Shown: positions 6,865-16,247, counted from the first letter of the stretch. The stretch is DNA of 64,000 nt from Sphingobacterium detergens (GCF_003610355.1 NZ_RAPY01000001.1:806001-870000), one strand, 5' to 3'. Numbers and translations: made by a program. Notes: generated by a model not told the origin, from the sequence alone.

Positions 6865-8121
6865 TTACTCTATTTCTTCTATCACCAATACTTCCATCGC
6901 CTCCTCGCCCAGTATTGCTTCAATGCCGTACGCTGCGAGCTGTGCGTTAAATTCCGCCAGGGTTTCATAGGATGCAATCTCTATTTTTTCTTTGCTATTG
7001 ACACGGTCTAAAACAGGTGGAAATTTTCCACCTAGATCCGTCATGACCGCCAGGACAGCACTATTTTCATATACCATTCCTTTTGCATGCGTATCTTTCG
7101 GCATAGGCTGTACAGGACAGGGCTGCAATATGAGACAGGGAATCTTTTTCATCACTTTATACGATCGTATCCCTAAAAAACTGTGGAGGTCATTCAGTAC
7201 CAATCTTGCCTGTACCGAATCCGGTCTTGACATTTTATCCAATCGTTCATAGGACAGCGCATGCTCCAGTGACCATACCCCTCCCTTAGCTTCAACATCT
7301 TGGTATTGATCCGGGTTTTTAACCTTTAATACAAGTCTTTCCGGCCTTGGCACATAGCCGGCCGGACTTATTTTTGCCCAAATAAATTTAACGGCGCTAC
7401 TGATCGAGGCATTGTAAAAAGAAGTTTTGATCATATTTGTCAGGCTGTCTTTTTTTATTCTTAAAGATTCGAAAGGGGCGCCGTTTTGATAACCAGCGAT
7501 CCAAACACCATATTTAACAGACTCAGTTTCCTCCATTTTTTTTCCCATCAGGTCCCCCTTACCAAAATCATCCTTTAAGGGCAATTCTATTAATTCTGTT
7601 TTATAGAGCTCTAGTATATTTTCTTCGGTTACAGACTTGTAGTTCGTTATTGCTTTAACCTTTCCTTTATAAAGAAATACCACATGCGGGACACTTTGAT
7701 GCGGGAACCGCTGTTTTAAATAAACATCGGCATAGATAACGGGCAAGTTGACCTTGTTTTCTTTAAGGTAACTGTTCCCGGCGAAGAACTTGTCGATGGT
7801 TGCTTTATCCTGCCAAGTTACACTAATGATCTGAACTTGATCTTTCAGCTTGTCCTGTAGCTTTTGCAATTTGGGCATAGACTGTATACAAGTGCCACAA
7901 TAGGTGTCAAAAAAATCCAATATCACCACTTTGCCTGCTAGCTTTTTAAGATCCAACGGTTTTCCTGTTCCGCGCATTTGCTGAATAGCACTGGGGGGTA
8001 CAAAGGTATCCCCGATTTTTAAAGCCTCCTTGGATATTATATTTTCAGCTGTCTGTGCAAAGGCATTAATCGTCAGGATCAATAAGATAAATGAAATGAA
8101 TAGTTGTTTTAAATGATTCAT
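6865..8121 (-). CDS. TlpA-like periplasmic thiol-disulfide oxidoreductase
   Basis: A 418-aa protein with a signal peptide (MNHLKQLFISFILLILTINA then FAQ). A thioredoxin domain covers roughly residues 35-170, with the active site CGTC (FFDTYCGTCIQSMPKLQKLQ) and the cis-Pro region QSVPHVVFLYKG. The C-terminal 240 residues are an extra domain without a motif I recognise. TlpA-like proteins reduce or isomerise disulfides in the periplasm. The gene is 19 bases downstream of a susD-like gene and shares its operon with susC/susD. Similar receptor/thioredoxin loci are frequent in Sphingobacteriaceae, often with unknown substrates. The long C-terminal domain is the unusual feature. Confidence 0.88.
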   Translation of the reverse strand: MNHLKQLFISFILLILTINAFAQTAENIISKEALKIGDTFVPPSAIQQMRGTGKPLDLKKLAGKVVILDFFDTYCGTCIQSMPKLQKLQDKLKDQVQIISVTWQDKATIDKFFAGNSYLKENKVNLPVIYADVYLKQRFPHQSVPHVVFLYKGKVKAITNYKSVTEENILELYKTELIELPLKDDFGKGDLMGKKMEETESVKYGVWIAGYQNGAPFESLRIKKDSLTNMIKTSFYNASISSAVKFIWAKISPAGYVPRPERLVLKVKNPDQYQDVEAKGGVWSLEHALSYERLDKMSRPDSVQARLVLNDLHSFLGIRSYKVMKKIPCLILQPCPVQPMPKDTHAKGMVYENSAVLAVMTDLGGKFPPVLDRVNSKEKIEIASYETLAEFNAQLAAYGIEAILGEEAMEVLVIEEIE

Positions 8122-8140
8122 GTTTTAAAGTGTTAAGTGT

Positions 8141-9499
8141 TTAGCGTAAGTTTTGAGGTATTTTCCCTATAAGGACTGCTGGCTCCGGTAACCGGAAAGC
8201 ATATTTCCGACTATCAGGTGCCAAGCTATACGTTAGCCCTTGGATATTTCTTTGTATAGTTTTCTGGAATCTTGGATCCAGATTTAACCGTTTCAGGTCA
8301 GACCAACGCCTTCCCCGAAATAATAGTTCTTTCTGCCGCTCCTGCAGTATGGTAGATAGTAAGATCTTGGCATCAGTTTGGATCACTGCCGTAAAGCTAT
8401 TTTTATCGAACCTATTTTTTAGCAATGCGTTTAGCGCGGCTAATGCTTCTTTGACTTTCCCGATACGGGTAGCACACTCTGCTTTGATAAGGTATATCTC
8501 ACTTGTCGTTAGCCCTACAAAAAGAGTTGCCAAGGACTGATCATAATTACCTTTAAAACTGTACGAATCTTTCGGGTAGTCGTTGTTCCTAAAATACAAC
8601 TGCTTTCTAAGGTCATTGTCAGCATAACTGGCGTATAAATTGGAATCCACCAATCCATTGTTTAGACTCATAGGCCCCGCATTGTTCGCGATTGCGGCAA
8701 ATAAAACCTCACTATTAAATCGTCCGATAGGCAGCTCGACACCCGTATTGAGATCGTTGAAATCCAATAAATCAGCATGTAGCTGCAAACTCGAATCAGC
8801 ATATTGGTATGCTTTTTCATATTCAGCCATATAAAGATAAGCTCTAGCTAGACTTGCATAAGCGCTTGCAACTGAGGGACGGCCGGGTATAGCCTCCTTT
8901 GGCGGTAATAAAGAGGCGGCAATTTTATAATCCGCAATAATCTGCTCATAGGACTGCTTTAAATTCGCCCGCTCAGATGGGGCATCGATACCCGGATCGA
9001 GACGCAACGGGATGCCCATTTCCGTCGAAGCTGTTGCAGCATTGTAGGGCGGTGCAAACACCTCTGTTAGTTGCTGGAAAGCAAATGCCCTAAAGAAATG
9101 TGCAATTCCACTTAACTGCTGTCCTTTCTCACCTTTGGCCTCCTCTCCTAGCTTGCTTATGATTTCGAGCGCCTGATTGGCGTTAAAGACAGTTTTATAG
9201 GGGCCCTGCCACTGTGTTACATCAAAGTAAGGCTCATCTTTCCAGATATAAGCATTACGCTGATCCACGGTCATCATTCCATCAAAGGTTTCTGCAGTGA
9301 CATAGTATTCGTCAGTGCCACATTCGCCCACGGCAGGATATGCTGCATTCATCGTACTATAGTCATTGAGCAATAGCTCAGCATCATTTAAGCTTTTGGG
9401 GATTACCATTTTGATATCGGGCTTCTCTTCCAAAAAATTGCTACAGGCAGCCAACATCATCATGGTGAACATGCCAATAGAGAAATATAGTGTTTTCAT
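8141..9499 (-). CDS. SusD/RagB-family outer-membrane lipoprotein
   Basis: A 452-aa protein with a lipoprotein signal (MKTLYFSIGMFTMMMLAACS, Cys-19). It shows the SusD features: NFLEEKPD at the mature N-terminus, TPR-like helices (SGIAHFFRAFAFQQLTEVFA, ASAYASLARAYLYMAEYEKA) and the C-terminal RQKELLFRGRRWSDLKRLN block, in which SusD proteins carry E/R-W-x-DL. It would form the lid of the SusC channel and bind the nutrient at the cell surface. It lies 10 bases after susC and before the thioredoxin gene. There is no glycosidase nearby, so the ligand may be a peptide or another non-glycan compound. Confidence 0.92.
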   Translation of the reverse strand: MKTLYFSIGMFTMMMLAACSNFLEEKPDIKMVIPKSLNDAELLLNDYSTMNAAYPAVGECGTDEYYVTAETFDGMMTVDQRNAYIWKDEPYFDVTQWQGPYKTVFNANQALEIISKLGEEAKGEKGQQLSGIAHFFRAFAFQQLTEVFAPPYNAATASTEMGIPLRLDPGIDAPSERANLKQSYEQIIADYKIAASLLPPKEAIPGRPSVASAYASLARAYLYMAEYEKAYQYADSSLQLHADLLDFNDLNTGVELPIGRFNSEVLFAAIANNAGPMSLNNGLVDSNLYASYADNDLRKQLYFRNNDYPKDSYSFKGNYDQSLATLFVGLTTSEIYLIKAECATRIGKVKEALAALNALLKNRFDKNSFTAVIQTDAKILLSTILQERQKELLFRGRRWSDLKRLNLDPRFQKTIQRNIQGLTYSLAPDSRKYAFRLPEPAVLIGKIPQNLR

Positions 9500-9509
9500 A
9501 ATGATCGGA

Positions 9510-12500
9510 TTAAAAATTAAAACTTAGACCGAGCGCGGACATCATCGGATCAGGAATATTAAAGCCATACTCCGTATCAATCCCGAATTTATTAGCCCGC
9601 CATATCGTCCCCACATTTTGTATATACCCATAGATTTTAGCATTGTGTACTTTGAAACGGGATAGCGACGGCAGGCTAACGGACAATTGAATATCGCGCA
9701 GTTTGATCTGGCCCCCGTTTTCCAATAGTGCCGATGAGCGCATATAGACCTGACTGCCCAGGTCCGCCGGATATTTAAATGCTGGCACATCGGTATGTAG
9801 CTCATCTCCCGATTTCTGCCATCGCAAAGCATAATCCGTATGTCCGATATCACTATTTAAGAACAGGCTATTGTCAAATGAATTTCTCAAAAACTTATGT
9901 CCCAATTGGTAGGAAATATTCCATGACAGCTCCACCGTTTTATAACGGACGTTATTCCGCCATCCGCCTGTATACAGTGGTACAGTGGATCCATAGTTTT
10001 CAAGATCTCTGACATTAAGGCCCAATATCGCCGTATAGTCTTTGGAGATTTCGCCGTTGATATACGCACGAGGTTCACCCGTCCCAGGATCCAAGCCAGC
10101 CCATTTATAGCCCAGCTGGCTATACAGATCCATTCCCTCGATAGGTGTCATGGTACCAGACTGTGCTGAGCTGATAAAATCCTTTCCATTTTCATTTTGG
10201 ACATATGATTTCAGCACTTTGGTACGTGCGTATGAGAAGACCAGATTACTTGACCATGTCCAGTTCTTTTGCTGTACCGGTATACTATTAAGGGAGATAT
10301 CCCAGCCTTTGGTACGGATATTACCACTATTGACCATTAGGGTAGAGAAGCCTGTACTCGGGTCAATACGATCCGGCGCAATCAGGTCTTTTGCATTTTT
10401 CACATAATACTCTATACTACCCGATAGGCTGTTATTCCGGAGGGAGAAATCAAGCCCCACATTTGTGATCCCTATCCGCTCCCATCGTAGTCTGGGATTA
10501 GGCGGCGTCATGATCATACCATAGTTTTGATTGGTCATATAATGTGCCTCACTCTGTATCGACATGATGGGATATGCTGAAACCGAATTATTCACATTGC
10601 CGTTATAACCATAGGTAGTCCGGAGCTTTAGGAAGTTAAAGACACCATTAGCTATTAACGGTTCGTTTGACAAGATCCAGGCAGCACCGACAGACCAGAA
10701 TGGCTGACCTCGATCGTTACTTTTCACCCCAAATAGATTTGATGCATCTTTACGAAAACTCCCGCTCAGCAAATAACGGTTGGCATAGGTATAAGCTCCA
10801 TTGGCAAAGTAAGACACAAAGTTATTACGGAACCGCTTAAATACATTTACATCCGTTATCGTGGAGGTTCCGAATAGACCATTCAACATGGGCACCTGAA
10901 TGCCATAAGGCACAGATTTAAATGCCCCAGTCTCTGGATCATAACCACTGTATTGGCTTGAGGTTACCTTCTGCTCATTTTTGCGTACCTCCATACCGGC
11001 AAACAGCGAAATCTCATGCTTCTCATTCCATTTTTTGCTGTAGTCTGCTGTCGCCCTGCTCTGGTGGTTGTAGCTATCCCAGTTTACGATTCCCAAAAAG
11101 TCGCCTACCGGCAGGTTCCAAGTAACCGCATTGTTATTCCAACTTGCGAAAGAATTGATCTCATCCCGCAGCTGGAAGGTGCCTATACCTTTCCATATTT
11201 CCGTTGGATTCATCGTCCTTTGGTATGCATATAACAAGTTTAATTTCAACCCAAAGTCAAAGGAATAGCTTGCATTGATATTCGTGAAGAACTCACGTAT
11301 CTGTTGCGTCTCCTTAGAGTCATTTAACTGGTCGAGTGGCACATAAGAATAGTCCAATAGCCTACCGCCGGCTATCGTATCTCTGAATGTAGGATTCAAC
11401 CCACTGATATCTACCGCTATTGGATTGCCATTTGCATCCGCAAGCCGCATATAAGGGTAGTTCTTCACCCCTTTAGCCATACGGTTATAAGCTACCGTAA
11501 AGTATGAATTCTCGTTTTTGGAATCTGTGTACGATAGACCAATATCCAAGATCATGTTCTTGACAGGTTTGATCTGCGTATTGGACTTTAAGTTCAGTCG
11601 CTTAAAGGAAGAAGTAACCACGTCGTTAAGGTTCTTATCATAGCCAACAGAAAATAGCGTATTTACTTTATCGCTCCCCGTCTGCAACTGGATATTATAC
11701 TGTTGATTGACAGCCTGTCGGTAGATGTATTTCAGGAAATCGTCCCGCAGATCAGCAGCTTTTAATAGTGCAATTTGCTCGTTAAAATCGGCTTCAGATA
11801 GTGTACCGTTCTTCCTAGCATACATTAACCACAGGACAGGCTGTGGGTTTCTAAATTTGTTTTTAAACCAGCTGTTATATTTCCCCTGATCAAAGATGTA
11901 TTGTTGCGCATCGATATAATCTGAGCTACTCATCTGTGGGTAGTAATATAGATCGGGCTTTGCTTTTATACTGATATTCGAGTTAAACGAAAGTTTGGTC
12001 TGCTCATTGAACTTACCCCTTTTGGTCGTGATCACAATAACACCATTCCCAGACTGGGCACCCCATATAGATGCGGCGGCGGCATCTTTTAGTACGGTGA
12101 CATTCTCAATATCATTTGGATTAATATTGGTGAAAATCCCCGGACCGAGTCCCGGATTTGAGATATCGTAAGGTACACCGTCGATAACAATCAAGGGAAA
12201 CTTTTCAGAGAAGAGCGTGCTCAGCCCCCTCACATTTACATTTAAATAACTACCGCGGCTATTTCCAGTTTTGTTGGACGTAAAGCCGGGCACCAAATCC
12301 TCTAGCCTACTGACGAAATCAGTGGACACCTTTCGATTGAGCAGTTTATTGTCCACAAACTCAAAACTACCCGTCGCCCTTTCCTTGGGAATCTTTTGGT
12401 ATCCTGTGGAGACCACTTCTACCTCTTCGAGTTTGTTGTCTTCGGGTATCAATCTGATCACAAGATCTGTTCTAGCGGTGTATCTGACCTCTTGGCTTTT

Positions 12501-12890
12501 AAAGCCCACATAAGTGAACTTTATCTTGCCCTTTTGATTATTGACTAGTAGTTGGAAAGTGCCATCATTGGCACTTCTGATCTGTAAATTCTCTACATCC
12601 ACACGGATAGACACCCCTTGTAACGGCTTGTCATCATGAGATAGAACCTGCCCTTTTAACTCATGTCGAGTAGGCCCATTGGCCCCGCTGTCCTTGCGGG
12701 GCGTCTGAGCCGATAAACTAAACATATGAAATAATGTAGCAATTACTAAAAGAGTCCTTATGATTAATAGTTCTCTTAAGCTATATGCTTTATTTTCAAT
12801 ACACGTAGGTTGTGCATTTATTAAATTTACATACTGGGCTGCCTGTTTTGAACAGGCAATACCGATCCCAGTCCTTATAAAATTGTTCAT
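9510..12890 (-). CDS. SusC/RagA-family TonB-dependent receptor
   Basis: A 1126-aa outer-membrane receptor. A long N-terminal extension ends in a hydrophobic signal segment (IIRTLLVIATLFHMFSLSAQ, about residues 43-62). The carboxypeptidase-like domain follows (GQVLSHDDKPLQGVSIRVDV ... FTYVGFKSQEV), then the plug with LNVNVRGLSTL and PLIVIDGVPYDI and the SusC signature NVTVLKDAAAASIWGAQSGN, and the beta-barrel ending in GLSFNF. The TonB-box-like stretch EEVEVVSTGYQ precedes the plug. It imports a substrate captured by the adjacent SusD protein, powered by TonB. No N-terminal STN domain is seen. The true start may be further in, because the first 40 residues look unusual for a signal peptide. 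Confidence 0.93.
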   Translation of the reverse strand: MNNFIRTGIGIACSKQAAQYVNLINAQPTCIENKAYSLRELLIIRTLLVIATLFHMFSLSAQTPRKDSGANGPTRHELKGQVLSHDDKPLQGVSIRVDVENLQIRSANDGTFQLLVNNQKGKIKFTYVGFKSQEVRYTARTDLVIRLIPEDNKLEEVEVVSTGYQKIPKERATGSFEFVDNKLLNRKVSTDFVSRLEDLVPGFTSNKTGNSRGSYLNVNVRGLSTLFSEKFPLIVIDGVPYDISNPGLGPGIFTNINPNDIENVTVLKDAAAASIWGAQSGNGVIVITTKRGKFNEQTKLSFNSNISIKAKPDLYYYPQMSSSDYIDAQQYIFDQGKYNSWFKNKFRNPQPVLWLMYARKNGTLSEADFNEQIALLKAADLRDDFLKYIYRQAVNQQYNIQLQTGSDKVNTLFSVGYDKNLNDVVTSSFKRLNLKSNTQIKPVKNMILDIGLSYTDSKNENSYFTVAYNRMAKGVKNYPYMRLADANGNPIAVDISGLNPTFRDTIAGGRLLDYSYVPLDQLNDSKETQQIREFFTNINASYSFDFGLKLNLLYAYQRTMNPTEIWKGIGTFQLRDEINSFASWNNNAVTWNLPVGDFLGIVNWDSYNHQSRATADYSKKWNEKHEISLFAGMEVRKNEQKVTSSQYSGYDPETGAFKSVPYGIQVPMLNGLFGTSTITDVNVFKRFRNNFVSYFANGAYTYANRYLLSGSFRKDASNLFGVKSNDRGQPFWSVGAAWILSNEPLIANGVFNFLKLRTTYGYNGNVNNSVSAYPIMSIQSEAHYMTNQNYGMIMTPPNPRLRWERIGITNVGLDFSLRNNSLSGSIEYYVKNAKDLIAPDRIDPSTGFSTLMVNSGNIRTKGWDISLNSIPVQQKNWTWSSNLVFSYARTKVLKSYVQNENGKDFISSAQSGTMTPIEGMDLYSQLGYKWAGLDPGTGEPRAYINGEISKDYTAILGLNVRDLENYGSTVPLYTGGWRNNVRYKTVELSWNISYQLGHKFLRNSFDNSLFLNSDIGHTDYALRWQKSGDELHTDVPAFKYPADLGSQVYMRSSALLENGGQIKLRDIQLSVSLPSLSRFKVHNAKIYGYIQNVGTIWRANKFGIDTEYGFNIPDPMMSALGLSFNF

Positions 12891-12921
12891 TTTAAGGTTT
12901 TAAAAATGGTCATAATCTTCC

Positions 12922-12949
12922 CCTATCCCTGCGTATACGCTGGATCAGG
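12922..12949 (-). promoter_or_regulatory. Hairpin in the susC leader
   Basis: On the minus strand CCTGATCCAGCGTATACGC folds back on AGGGATAGG: CCT/AGG, ATCC/GGAT and GCG/CGC closing a TATA tetraloop. It lies 32-60 bases before the susC start and could affect translation or mRNA stability. Its resemblance to the 3' half of a TPP riboswitch is discussed under rejected items. Confidence 0.4.
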
Positions 12950-13137
12950 TCATTAGGATAACTCGTAAAAATGTTCCGATATAGTAGTCTCTAATTGGTT
13001 ACAAAGCAGATGATATATTTACAATGACACTTTTTCGGATGGTCATACTGACCTCTTGCCTTAATAGAATTAAGGCGGATTAGGATTTTTTGGATGTTTG
13101 TTTTTAATAATCATAACTCACCTTTTAAGGTTATTTG

Positions 13138-13323
13138 GTGAGTCTCAAATAAGGTAAAAACGTGGGTTACTACCTTGCATTATTCCCCGGGTCTCACTCC
13201 TTCGAACTCAGCAGACGATAGTACCCACGCCTTTACCGTTGCTAATATAGCAAATAAAGGCATATGGGTGCAATCTATCGCTCTCGTGTTCGATTAAAAT
13301 GTGAGACTTGGGAAACGAGACTC
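13138..13323. ncRNA. Candidate structured non-coding RNA, about 190 nt
   Basis: There is no coding frame between 12.89 and 13.45 kb, but pairing is strong. GGTAAA (13153-13158), CGTGGGT and ACTA pair in order with TAGT, ACCCACG and TTTACC (ending 13237), giving 17 bp around a loop of about 45 nt. A second hairpin TTGCT/AGCAA follows (about 13239-13253). GAGTCTC (13140-13146) is fully complementary to GAGACTC (13317-13323) and could close the element. GTCTCAC (13191-13197) is complementary to GTGAGAC (13301-13307), offering an alternative fold. The strand is unknown: a stand-alone RNA (6S-like in shape) or the leader of the HTH gene at 13454 are both possible. Confidence 0.5.
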
Positions 13324-13453
13324 TTAAATTACACTAATAGACTTAATAAATTATAAGCCAGTAAAATAATATAACAAATATAGATATTAATATTTTACAA
13401 TAAAAGTAAATTAATGATAATTTTTAGCGTAAGTTTTTAACGGAATTTGTCTT

Positions 13454-14020
13454 ATGACAAATCAAGACAAAACTTATAATGAGCGTTTGGCGAACAGATT
13501 ACGTGAAATTATGAATATTTTAGGAATGACAGTATCTGGATTTGCTGAATTTATTGGAAGAGATTCATCACATATATATGGAATTCTAAATCTTACTCGA
13601 CCATTTAGCCATGCTTTAGCAGAGGATATCGGTAAAAAACTCAATGTAAACGGATCAAAAATACTTAATCTTAACGTCCCTGTCTCACAGACTATTGCTA
13701 AAACAGAAAGTGTTCATGAATTTAAAAAGGATAAACGGAATAACCCGGAATATTTCTCAAGCACATTGACTGACAGGAGCATTGATTTATTTATTTCAAG
13801 AATTCTTATTAAGTCGGATTTTCTAAAGGAGCCTCGATATTTGAGTGAAATTGAGTTATTCATTAAATCAGAGTATAATAAAACATTTATCGGGGACCAA
13901 TTGTCGAAAGCGCTTAGATATTCTGTAAAAAAGGGAGTTATTAAAAGTACCAAAAAGCCGATTAAACTAAAAAATGGTGGTGTAGGAAAAAGATTGGTCG
14001 ATGTGTATTGGGTTGATTAA
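13454..14020 (+). CDS. XRE-like helix-turn-helix protein
   Basis: A 188-aa protein whose first 75 residues fit an XRE/Cro helix-turn-helix: ERLANRLREIMNILGMTVSG then FAEFIGRDSSHIYGILNLTR. The remaining part is a basic linker (FKKDKRNNPEY) and a C-terminal alpha/beta region (DRSIDLFISRILIKSDFLKE ... RLVDVYWVD) that I do not recognise. It is much more AT-rich than the SusC locus to its left and opens the island of defence-type genes, so it may regulate that island. It is preceded by the structured non-coding element. Confidence 0.75.
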   Translation: MTNQDKTYNERLANRLREIMNILGMTVSGFAEFIGRDSSHIYGILNLTRPFSHALAEDIGKKLNVNGSKILNLNVPVSQTIAKTESVHEFKKDKRNNPEYFSSTLTDRSIDLFISRILIKSDFLKEPRYLSEIELFIKSEYNKTFIGDQLSKALRYSVKKGVIKSTKKPIKLKNGGVGKRLVDVYWVD

Positions 14021-14183
14021 TCATGGCACAACGCAATATCAAATAAATAACAAAATCACAAACGTATTTAAAAAAAATCATCCTGATTCGGGAGTGTAAC
14101 ACCAACTGTGTCATAGGATTAAAACTTAAAAACCTCTTTCGATAATAAATAGTTATAAAAAATTTGGAATTTAATATAGTTCG

Positions 14184-14257
14184 TCCTGAAAAAACTTTAC
14201 AGATTTAACCATTAGTCCTAAATAGATCTTACAGCATTTTTTGGTAATCCTGAAAAA
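14184..14257. repeat. Degenerate 32-bp tandem repeats, possible insertion-sequence end
   Basis: TCCTRAA occurs at 14184, 14216 and 14248, and TTACAG at 14197 and 14229, all exactly 32 bases apart. Short tandem subterminal repeats are found near the ends of some insertion sequences, and I faintly recognise this pattern from Bacteroidota genomes. No transposase is left here. The rest of 14021-14378 is AT-rich and non-coding. Confidence 0.45.
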
Positions 14258-14306
14258 TCAAATAGTTTTAAATTTTCTCTGGGGTATGGTCATTATTCCT
14301 TACTGC

Positions 14307-14335
14307 AAAAACAGCCAAACAAAGTTCGGCTGTTT
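14307..14335 (-). terminator. Hairpin with a T run on the minus strand
   Basis: An 8-bp stem (14308-14315 with 14328-14335) followed on the minus strand by TTTT. Its orientation supports a minus-strand transcript covering the small ORF at 14379-14612. Confidence 0.6.
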
Positions 14336-14378
14336 AATATATTGATATAGTAATTTTCTGGTGAGTGGAACCTATGCT

Positions 14379-14612
14379 CTATATAATAGTTCTCATGTTT
14401 TTTGAATGTGTCTTTTTTATTCCACCCAGGTTCCACATTCTTCTGTTTAGTTCTGAATTAATCATATCACATCCCTTTCTTAACATTTTACACAATTTCT
14501 TTATATTTATAAACTGAATCCCCAACTGTATCCCTGTCACTATATTCAGCACAAAATTAACCCAAGATGGAAAGAATCCAACACCATTCAACAAAACGAT
14601 GATAGTAAGCAA
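14379..14612 (-). CDS. Possible 77-aa small membrane protein
   Basis: The frame begins MLTIIVLLNGVGFFPSWVNF and continues through a second hydrophobic stretch to a basic C-terminus (KKTHSKNMRTII). It has one or two membrane helices and no known motif. A terminator in the right orientation lies 44 bases beyond its stop, which is the main reason to keep it. It may be a small gene of the defence island or a chance ORF. Confidence 0.35.
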   Translation of the reverse strand: MLTIIVLLNGVGFFPSWVNFVLNIVTGIQLGIQFINIKKLCKMLRKGCDMINSELNRRMWNLGGIKKTHSKNMRTII

Positions 14613-14742
14613 TCATATTTTATCACTTTAGCAAAAATAATAATAATATTTTAACTTTAACATATTTCATAAGTTATTTTTTAAGAAAATTTAACATTAG
14701 CTATTGCACCGTTAGAAACTTTACGCCACTTCATACTCGTAA

Positions 14743-15948
14743 CTAAAATTTAAGAACTCTGACACTTCGTAATTTATCAAAATTAAAACTTCTCATTTCA
14801 CGTTTTTTACAACAGAAGCCATGTAAGTAGTTACTTGCTTTTTTTGTTGCGCCTAGAACCATGAATGCCCCCTTCAAAACCCTTCTAACGATCTTATCAG
14901 AACCGTTTAAATAAGTTACCATTAAATAGCTGTCTTCATCACCAAACTTATCAACAAAAGCCACGAGCTCATTTAATAATTTTTCAACTTCGGAAGCTTT
15001 ATCCCCCTTTCTAAAATTAAAATTTGGGTAAACTTCACTAAAATAAATCTCCTCTTTTGGCTTTACATCCATAATTCCCTCTAGAGGAATATTCAGAACT
15101 TTCCATTCTTGGTGAATTAAATCATAAGTATTCAACAGATAATTTCCATTAACATAAGTAACATCACCAATTTCTAATAACGAATTCGCCTCTTTTTTTG
15201 ACGGATCATATTTTTTGTCTTGAGTATAATCGTATAAATAAAAACCTTTTCTTTTATCTTCATCTATCGATCTCAATTCCGTCTCAACGTTTTTTAATAA
15301 TTCAAAACATTCGTTAGGTAATAGTACTTCTGTCCACTTATCTGCCAATGCATTATAATAACGGCATTTAAAGAAAATTTCAGCATGAATTCTTTTTATA
15401 TCTCCTGATTTAGAATCGAATTTCCCAATATGTTTGTCTTCTTGTAGCTTAACATCAATAATTTGCAAAGGCGGAGCAACAAAATTTAAAAGCGAATTAC
15501 ACTCAGAAATTTTATCATTCTTTTTGTCGTGGAGCTTTGTTTCTTTGATTTTTTCAAGCTCCAAAGCAGAAGTGGTAAATATTACGTCTTTATTAACATA
15601 ATCCTTGAGCATTTTCTTCCTAAATTCGATACTATTTAGCCCCGAATTATTTTGAATAAAAACATCTTTTCTAGAAATAATTTTTAAAGAATCAAAGTTA
15701 AACCATGATTCACTGAACGCATTTGATTTTAGTGAGAACCAAATGCATTTACATTTACCATCGCCCTTTAACGATAGTTTTTCACCTGTTTCTTCGTTGT
15801 AAGATGTTCTAGTTTCATTATAGATTTCGATCACCACCATAAGTGGTATTACATTAATTGGTTCACCAGCTATATTTATATTGATTAAATCTTTAAAATA
15901 TGGGTGGCTATTTACGGATACGATATCACCTATTTTATAATTTGACAT
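14743..15948 (-). CDS. WYL-like domain protein next to a reverse transcriptase
   Basis: Starting at ATG 15948 (MSNYKIGDIVSVNSHPYF) the protein has 401 residues; a longer frame to 16017 adds an atypical N-terminus. The N-terminal domain contains VIPLMVVIEIYNETR and KCKCIWFSLKS, and the middle part is unknown to me. The C-terminal 65 residues look like a WYL-type ligand-binding fold: LMVTYLNGSDKIVRRVLKGA, then NYLHGFCCKKREMRSFNFDK and LRSVRVL. The spacing of YL...C...R.F...I matches that family. WYL proteins often control defence genes in response to nucleic-acid ligands. It is divergent from the reverse transcriptase at 16390, so it may regulate it; that is inference. Confidence 0.55.
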   Translation of the reverse strand: MSNYKIGDIVSVNSHPYFKDLININIAGEPINVIPLMVVIEIYNETRTSYNEETGEKLSLKGDGKCKCIWFSLKSNAFSESWFNFDSLKIISRKDVFIQNNSGLNSIEFRKKMLKDYVNKDVIFTTSALELEKIKETKLHDKKNDKISECNSLLNFVAPPLQIIDVKLQEDKHIGKFDSKSGDIKRIHAEIFFKCRYYNALADKWTEVLLPNECFELLKNVETELRSIDEDKRKGFYLYDYTQDKKYDPSKKEANSLLEIGDVTYVNGNYLLNTYDLIHQEWKVLNIPLEGIMDVKPKEEIYFSEVYPNFNFRKGDKASEVEKLLNELVAFVDKFGDEDSYLMVTYLNGSDKIVRRVLKGAFMVLGATKKASNYLHGFCCKKREMRSFNFDKLRSVRVLKF

Positions 15949-16037
15949 TGTAATTTTTGTTAATAATAAAGCTTCGTTAAAGATAACAATTTTTACTATA
16001 TTTGAAAAGCTTCGCAAAATGATGAGGGGTATAGCAA

Positions 16038-16247
16038 CTAGTATGGATCGCCAAATAAATTATTTACTTTCAGCGATGGCTGAACAGGAAGGAAATCAGT
16101 GAAGACTGTGAGGAACATGCCTCCTGCCCTCCATAGCATCGATGCTACTACGGCCAGGAGTGTCCCATCTATAATAGAAGGAATTCCAATAACAGAACAT
16201 ACTGTGACCGCAAGATAGTTATATATAAATATACGAATTATTTGCAT
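16038..16247 (-). CDS. Doubtful 69-aa membrane ORF
   Basis: The frame starts MQIIRIFIYNYLAVTVCSVI and has two hydrophobic segments ending before VQPSLKVNNLFGDPY. It lies between the divergent WYL-type gene and the reverse transcriptase. Size and hydrophobicity fit a small membrane effector or holin-like protein, but I recognise no family, and it could instead be a non-coding stretch. Confidence 0.3.
   Translation of the reverse strand: MQIIRIFIYNYLAVTVCSVIGIPSIIDGTLLAVVASMLWRAGGMFLTVFTDFLPVQPSLKVNNLFGDPY

Noticed and set aside
12922..12949. Resemblance of the susC leader (CCTGATCC...GCAGGGATAGG) to the 3' half of a TPP riboswitch
   Set aside because: No CUGAGA-type P2/P3 half is present upstream, and the downstream gene is a receptor of unknown substrate. 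The stretch folds as a simple hairpin.
13138..13323. Retron msr/msd RNA for the reverse transcriptase
   Set aside because: It lies about 3 kb from the RT with two genes between, while retron RNAs are adjacent to their RT.
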